Shown piece after piece: positions 21,438 through 26,045 of a stretch of DNA of 26,045 nucleotides (position 1 is the first letter of the stretch; the number at the start of each line of letters is the position of its first letter). The translations under genes and the position numbers were made by a program. Source of the stretch: Chara braunii (Eukaryota > Streptophyta > Charophyceae > Charales > Characeae); contig BFEA01000031.1 of NCBI GenBank assembly GCA_003427395.1, positions 2,204,224 to 2,230,268 on the forward strand, written 5' to 3'. The notes below the pieces were generated by a model. It was not told where the DNA came from and searched no databases. It worked only from the letters and a program-made list of their open reading frames with translations.

Positions 21438-22130
21438 CGTGTCGAGCGAATGAGTCCCACGTAGTGTGGGACCCTCCCGACCGCATCACGCAGGAGTTGG
21501 TCTTATCCTCATCGCGATACACATGGAGCTTTCGCAAGCCGGTCCGGCCGAGAGCGCCAGCTATACCTCTCGCGAGCCCCTACGACAGGATATGGCCAAT
21601 GCTAGGCACGAGTACGAAAGGTAATCAATTTCAATCGCAGAGGTGGACCAGCCGAGGGCGTTTCTCGTTCGTTGTAGCATAGGGGGTACATGCAGTTTCA
21701 CGCCTCTATTGGATCCGCACACGAACTGACGCACTGGGGGGGCTGAAGTCCCAAACTCGACTCGTCACTGGTCGACTAGGACGTACCCTACTCACCACGC
21801 ATTACACCACCACATACACACATACACAACGACACAAAATAAACAACACAAACAATCCTAGTCCCTTCAAGAGTCATCCCATAACCTTCCGACGCGGAAA
21901 TCGGATGGGCGACACTCACGAGACTTAGTATAAAACCGCGCGGACGTAGGGCCTTCCCATATCGACTAGCAATGCATGCATATGCAAGCAGTCGCAATGA
22001 TGACGTACTATGTGGTACCCATAATCATACAGTCATCGTTAGTCTCAAGGATCGCATTCGATACTTAAGTGTCGGCTGACACGCGCCTTGAGGGGTTAAT
22101 CTCTCGAGGCTAGACAACCGCCAAGTGCGG
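21438..22130 (+). repeat. module C, direct copy (C2)
   Basis: A unit of about 691 bases from TGTCGAGCG at 21440 to the base before the next TGTCGAGCG at 22131. It aligns with C1 throughout except for the missing block of about 70 bases near 21620. A palindromic GTCCCAC-GTAGT-GTGGGAC hairpin lies just after the start. The end, GACAACCGCCAAGTGCGG, runs directly into C3, so the two are head to tail. It reads as a tandem repeat monomer; I see no coding sequence. Confidence 0.8.
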
Positions 22131-22630
22131 TGTCGAGCGCATCGGCCCCCGCGTAAGCGAGGGCCCTCCCGGCTATGTCACGCAGGATTAAAACCAAACC
22201 AAAACAAAATAGGAGACAAATTTGGAACGACGCATACATAATCCCGCGAGCCGCCGAGACGGGCACGGTCGCGTCGTTCCTTCACCGCTCTAGCCAGGTG
22301 CGCCAACTGTACATCCCGGGGTCCCTTACGACAGGATAGGTTCCCGCGAGGCATAAACTTTCCTTCCCTAAGGGGCTGTCACCACCCTTAGGGGCGTATC
22401 CCTATCAAGCTACTGACCCACGTGCGAAAGCTTTTAGATGCAATTACAGAGGTAGGTCAACCGAGGGCGTTTGCTCGCTCGTTGTAGCATAGATACGATT
22501 GGTTAACGCCAAGTGGACCCGAACATCACCCGTTCCTTAGGGCGCTGATCTCCTAAGAACGAAGCGGACGTCGGTCGACTAGGACGGTCTCAACCAAGCG
22601 TGAAACCACAACTCATCCTAGTCCCTTAAA
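22131..22630 (+). repeat. module C, direct partial copy (C3)
   Basis: Starts TGTCGAGCGCATCGG immediately after C2. It shares CACGCAGGA, CCTTACGACAGGATAGG, the GGGGCGTATCCCTAT-AAGCTAC block lost from C2, GAGGGCGTTTGCTCG, GTTGTAGCATAG, GGTCGACTAGGACG and CATCCTAGTCCCTT. It contains about 90 bases not seen in C1 near 22190-22280 and becomes unalignable after about 22630. Confidence 0.7.
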
Positions 22631-23930
22631 CACAATAAAAAGAAAATTTAAAACACACATAATTTCATCGAAAAGAATCAACCGTAGTCGACAGAGACAT
22701 ACCCAATCTGATATGATAACTGAAAAGGTTAAAATCATCACGTGGTACATCCAGCAACTCAAAATCAAGATAAAATCCGACCACCCCGGGTCAAATTCTA
22801 CAAAACAATCATATAGCGGCCAACAAGGAGTTGGCTTCCGACAATCACATAGATGCAACCGATATGGTAGCCGGTCGCCTTAGTTTTGACTTGATGAGAC
22901 GCGTTGCCAAAGTTATCCATTTCACCCTATCGCCGTCCTAAGATTAAACACGCATACACCTGTCTCCACACATTTTTAATCCTCTTGGATGACAGGTTGC
23001 CTCGGGGATGATTCTTGATCAGATGCATGGTTTGTAGTGTTGCATACCTCTCCCTCTAGGAAGTGGTCTGTGGATACTCCTTCCTCTCACCCGAGCCCGA
23101 AGACCCGGATCTCAGAGGTTGGGTCGTCACCACCGAGTCGACAAAGTATCACCCCCGACGAGTCGGGTCCACTCCATGTCGATAACAAGGCCGGCTCCAA
23201 AAGCATACGAACCCCCGTCTTGGATGTTTCCCAGAGAACACAGAATGCGTTCACCGCAAGTAGTTTTCAATTATTCTCATTCCTTCTCGATTCACGATGA
23301 CTTAAACATAAAAAAAATTGCATGAGATAGAGAATGAGAATCATTTTGACAAATACAGGTAGATAAAATCATTTGGGATAGAATACGTCAATCCTGGAAA
23401 CTAAGTTCAATTGACTGCACCTTCATTATATTCACAAGTTTTCTTTCACGGTACCCGTTGAATATTTTTATCATGCAGGCAGATGCAAGATAGAAAGAGA
23501 ACAATCCTTTTCCTTTTCCCCAGCAGACAAAATCAGTCTACATAGCAAGCATCCATCTACCTACCTGCACAACATGCAAAGAAAACGAGTTCAAAAGAAA
23601 ACAGTACAATCCCAGACTCACGTCAGACCTTCCCATTCACCGGCATGACTCACACAACTTCCCTTTGCCTTTTCTTTTGAACATTCAACACAACAAGGTC
23701 AAGCAAAGTGTGGGTTCACCCAGGTGTGAAGGGAAATCTGAGTCAATCAACAGACCTTGAGTGAAGTTTGAATTGTCGCACTCAAGAAAACCAAATAATA
23801 TTTCAATCAGAGTTGAGAAGACGACCGCAGTTGAAGTTCAAATAAAAGCTTACAACTCCACAACTCGTGGCCGTTCCGCTGAACGACGGCCGCCTCACTC
23901 TCCAAGTGCTGGAATGAGCGAAAGTCACTT
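22631..23930. other. stretch with no recognised gene
   Basis: A plus-strand ORF at 23037-23300 is Ser/Pro-rich and looks somewhat coding in composition, but it has no motif I can name. The rest is AT-rich with pyrimidine tracts, intron- or intergenic-like. I could not establish exon structure on either strand. Confidence 0.4.
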
Positions 23931-23933
23931 CTA

Positions 23934-24698
23934 ATGAGAAACTCAAGTGAGATAACCCTNCAGGAGGGTGTTTCCATGAATGAGTCTCCATGTAGTTCCC
24001 ATGTCCCAATGACACCGTGTCTTCTGAGGACAGTTCCTCCCAAACACAAGTCCTCGCCGCCTCAAATCACCATGCCCGCTCACAATAACCACACTAACGT
24101 GTCGACCTCAACCTCAAAATCCGTCCCACCTGGTCCCAATGCAGTCCCATACTATGGCCCGCAATACCAGATGGTCCAAAACTCAAAACCGTTTGCACTG
24201 CATGCCGCAAAAAAAATAAAAATGGCCCCCGGTGAAACCCGCAGGTGCCACAGCCCAGTAATTATTGTCGCCTCATGCAACAGCTCTGCACTTTCTGCAT
24301 GTTGTTGACCCACGCACCCCTGTCGCACAGTCCCAACCACGCACCAGCGCCAACCCAACCTCTAGGCCACACTGGGATCCACCATAGCCACTGCGTACCA
24401 CAAAAATACATGGACCACTGCTTGTTGCGCCATCAAACCCGATACCATGGCTGCCCCGCAGCATCACTGCAAGATCACATAAAAAAAAACCGCCTCCGCT
24501 GTAACGCAAAAGATCCACAACATTTTCTCTCACAATGGTACCGCCGATGTGCCGCCAACCGGACAACATAACCCCAGCAAAAATAATGTCGACACCACCA
24601 CCAATTTCGGCAACATGATCCCACAGGATACACTGTCGTTGATCGAGCGGCACCTCCCTGAGCCAATGTCTTGTCGCCGCGCTATGCAAACATCCTAA
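23934..24698 (+). other. weakly coding-like frame, unidentified
   Basis: One plus-strand frame covers this stretch with three internal stops (near 24308, 24374 and 24480) and ends with TAA at 24696. The first part (about 124 codons) is rich in Ser, Pro and His; the last part (24483-24695, 71 codons) is open. An ambiguous base N lies at 23960. GC content is higher here, which lengthens chance ORFs; a 181-codon ORF also exists on the minus strand (24273-24818). I recognise no family. It may be a decayed coding region or nothing. Confidence 0.15.
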
Positions 24699-24731
24699 CG
24701 TCAGCACCGTTAAAAAAATCACCGCCGCCGC

Positions 24732-25000
24732 AAAATCCGGACAGCGCTTCCTCGCCGCTGCCGTTAAAACTGGCGCCGCCGCCACAAAAACCGGGCAGCG
24801 CTTTCGCACTGCCACCAAAACTTACTGCCGCTGCCGCACCAAACGGGCAGCACTCCCCCTGCGCCGTCAAGCAGCTCACTACCATTGCCGTACCAAACGG
24901 GCAGCACTTCCCTTGCGTCACAAAAAAACTCACTGTTGCTGCCACACCAAACAGGCAGCACCTCCCCTGCGTCATCCGCGGATATGGCTGCACAGCAGCA
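24732..25000. repeat. 54-bp minisatellite, about five units
   Basis: Units around an AAACGGGCAGCACTTCCC core start near 24732, 24788, 24841, 24895 and 24949, so the period is 53-56 and exactly 54 for the last three. Because 54 is a multiple of three, frames on both strands stay open and give 18-residue repeats (for example PNGQH on the plus strand, LPVW on the minus). That makes the ORFs here (plus 24671-25264; minus 24682-25042) poor evidence for a gene. Confidence 0.85.
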
Positions 25001-25246
25001 GCATCTCCCCCTGACCGCAAGCCTCCTCAGCTCCTCTTCCAACTAACCCGCGACTGCAGGGCTCCAACAACCTCCTCCCTCCCTGCAGAGGTGGTGGCTA
25101 TGGCAGCCTCCAACCTCAACCTCCCTGCAAACCTCCTGCGCTTCTTCCTTTCGCTGAGGTGGTGGCTATGGTTGTGCCCCATAACTATGTCCACCTCCAA
25201 CAATCTCTCTCTCAGCTCTCCCTTTCTCTGCGGACCTCCACCCTCA

Positions 25247-25262
25247 CTCTCTCTCTCTCTCT
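25247..25262. repeat. (CT)n microsatellite
   Basis: Eight CT units; on the minus strand this is a GA tract about 100 bases downstream of the TATA-like sequence, as is common in plant 5' untranslated leaders. Confidence 0.9.
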
Positions 25263-25360
25263 AGCCAGCAGCAGCTCCTCCTCCAGCAGCCAGCAATCAC
25301 CCAAGTGAGTTGCTAGCAGCACCAGCCACCAATGATTGCTGGCTGGCTGGCTGCTGGCTG

Positions 25361-25369
25361 CTTTTATAG
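25361..25369 (-). promoter_or_regulatory. candidate TATA box, minus strand
   Basis: The minus strand reads CTATAAAAG, a canonical TATA box, in an AGC-repeat-rich context. A GA-rich stretch (25247-25262 and 25205-25225) follows about 110 bases downstream, typical of plant leaders. The first downstream ATG on the minus strand is at 25182 and opens a frame of about 50 codons without recognisable similarity. This could be a gene promoter or the U3/R part of an LTR. No downstream gene is identified. Confidence 0.35.
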
Positions 25370-25421
25370 TTGAGGGAGGTGGTGGTAGCAGCTTGAGCTC
25401 TCAGCCAAAAATTCAAGTGAA

Positions 25422-25959
25422 GGCTGGGCACATACCAGCCCCACACAACAAAAAAGGCCAGGTCCATCCACTAGGAAAAGGACCTGGCTCTTTCCCTGAG
25501 GTAAATTCACCAAGGGGAGGTTGTATTCAGCCACTCCCTTGTTGGACTGCTACTGCTGGGGCTCAGCCTCAGCAATGCATCTCCTCCTAAACCTGGCCAG
25601 GTTCAGAGCCAGGTTCCGAGCTGGTTTGCTGCACCAAGTGGAGCAAACCACTTGAGAACTTGGCCCCGACAGAGGCCAGGTGCACATACCCAAAAGCAAA
25701 AAAAGTACAGCTCCCCCTAAGCCTGGCCATATTCAGTGCTAATCCCCTAGTTGGTCTGCTGCACCAAGTGCAGCAAACCACTTGAGAACCTGGCCCCAAT
25801 AGTGGCCAAGTGCACACACATCCCCTAATTTTGCTGCTTTTTTTAATTTTTTAGCAGCCTCGTTTTTCCTCAACGAAGGAAAAACGAGATAAGAAAAAAA
25901 AAAAGAAAAAATTTTCCCTCATGGTGCCCCAAGGGCACCTTGTCTGCTAAAACGCAGAC
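25422..25959. repeat. series of perfect palindromes and hairpins
   Basis: Inverted pairs in order: GGCTGG/CCAGCC (25422-25440); GCCAGGTCC/GGACCTGGC (25457-25488); a 21-base near-palindrome at 25554-25574; AACCTGGCCAGGTT, a perfect 14-base palindrome (25590-25603); TGGTTTGCT/AGCAAACCA (25622-25650); GCTGCT/AGCAGC (25833-25858); CTCGTTTTTCCT/AGGAAAAACGAG, 12 bp with a six-base loop (25859-25888); GGTGCCC/GGGCACC, loop of three (25923-25939); GTCTGC/GCAGAC (25942-25959). The density is far above the surrounding sequence. Function unknown; the set lies upstream of the minus-strand TATA-like site. Confidence 0.75.
25592..25828. repeat. direct duplication, two units of about 130 bp
   Basis: The unit beginning CCTGGCCAGGTTCAG at 25592 is repeated, diverged, at 25722 (CCTGGCCATATTCAG). 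Both contain CTGCACCAAGTG-AGCAAACC, ACTTGAGAAC-TGGCCCC and AGTGCACA-like ends. In the second unit the palindromic arms have mismatches, so the first unit keeps the stems better. Confidence 0.8.
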
Positions 25960-26045
25960 CCAAGCTCAAATCCAGCTGCATATGGCGCAGCTCTCCCCAC
26001 GCACCACTCCACAGGCCTCATAGCCCTTCAGCCTCCCCTTTTTTT

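Noticed and set aside
24432-24449. A second PBS (TGGTATC on the minus strand)
   Set aside because: Only the first seven bases match the tRNA-iMet PBS and the next bases do not; no LTR pair is visible around it.
24273-24818. 181-codon ORF on the minus strand
   Set aside because: GC-rich sequence with open frames on both strands; part lies in the 54-bp minisatellite, and no motif is recognisable.
24671-25264. 197-codon ORF on the plus strand
   Set aside because: Mostly minisatellite and low-complexity Pro/Ser/Leu sequence ending in a CT microsatellite; its length is explained by composition and a period divisible by three.

Overview
The window looks like a stretch of a large, repeat-rich plant nuclear genome. 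I see no intact protein-coding gene, rRNA, tRNA or CRISPR array. What can be recognised is transposon debris: a LINE (L1-type) reverse-transcriptase fragment, a Ty3/gypsy-like gag pseudogene, and two long diverged copies of one LTR-retrotransposon segment. Both copies carry a primer-binding-site-like sequence of the initiator-tRNA-Met type common in plant retroelements. The rest is simple repeats, decayed tandem repeats and AT-rich sequence. The plant assignment is inferred from these families; the species cannot be told.

Layout. 1-80 is a poly(A)/(CAAAA)n tract. 1137-1310 (+) is the LINE RT fragment. 2740-3061 is an inverted copy of a repeat I call module C. 3066-8600 is segment A of the duplicated LTR element, read on the minus strand: LTR part at right, PBS near 5950, then a non-coding leader with two kinds of internal repeat. 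8813-9126 is a tandem repeat. 9670-10670 holds short hairpins and a three-copy repeat. 11533-12594 (-) is the gag pseudogene, one unbroken frame with five internal stops and a zinc knuckle that has lost its first Cys. 13931-14725 is a direct copy of module C. 14810-20280 is segment B, the partner of A, about 11.75 kb downstream in the same orientation. 21438-22630 holds two more module C copies, head to tail. 22631-24700 has nothing I can name. 24732-25000 is a 54-bp minisatellite. 25360-25960 has a TATA-like sequence on the minus strand next to a dense series of perfect palindromes.

How the parts relate. A and B correspond element by element: seven copies of a short motif sit at matching offsets in both, and the PBS and following leader block match. 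They are therefore old copies of one long retroelement, not chance similarity. Module C lies directly at the leader-side (left) end of both A and B, inverted beside A and direct beside B, and it also occurs as a tandem pair to the right of B. No pol gene is visible anywhere, so A and B look like non-coding or stripped derivatives. The gag pseudogene between them may belong to a different element.

No new enzymatic or defence system is evident. The structures most worth a second look are the palindrome series at the right end, the structure-conserving hairpin at the start of each module C copy, and the paired leader repeats of A and B.
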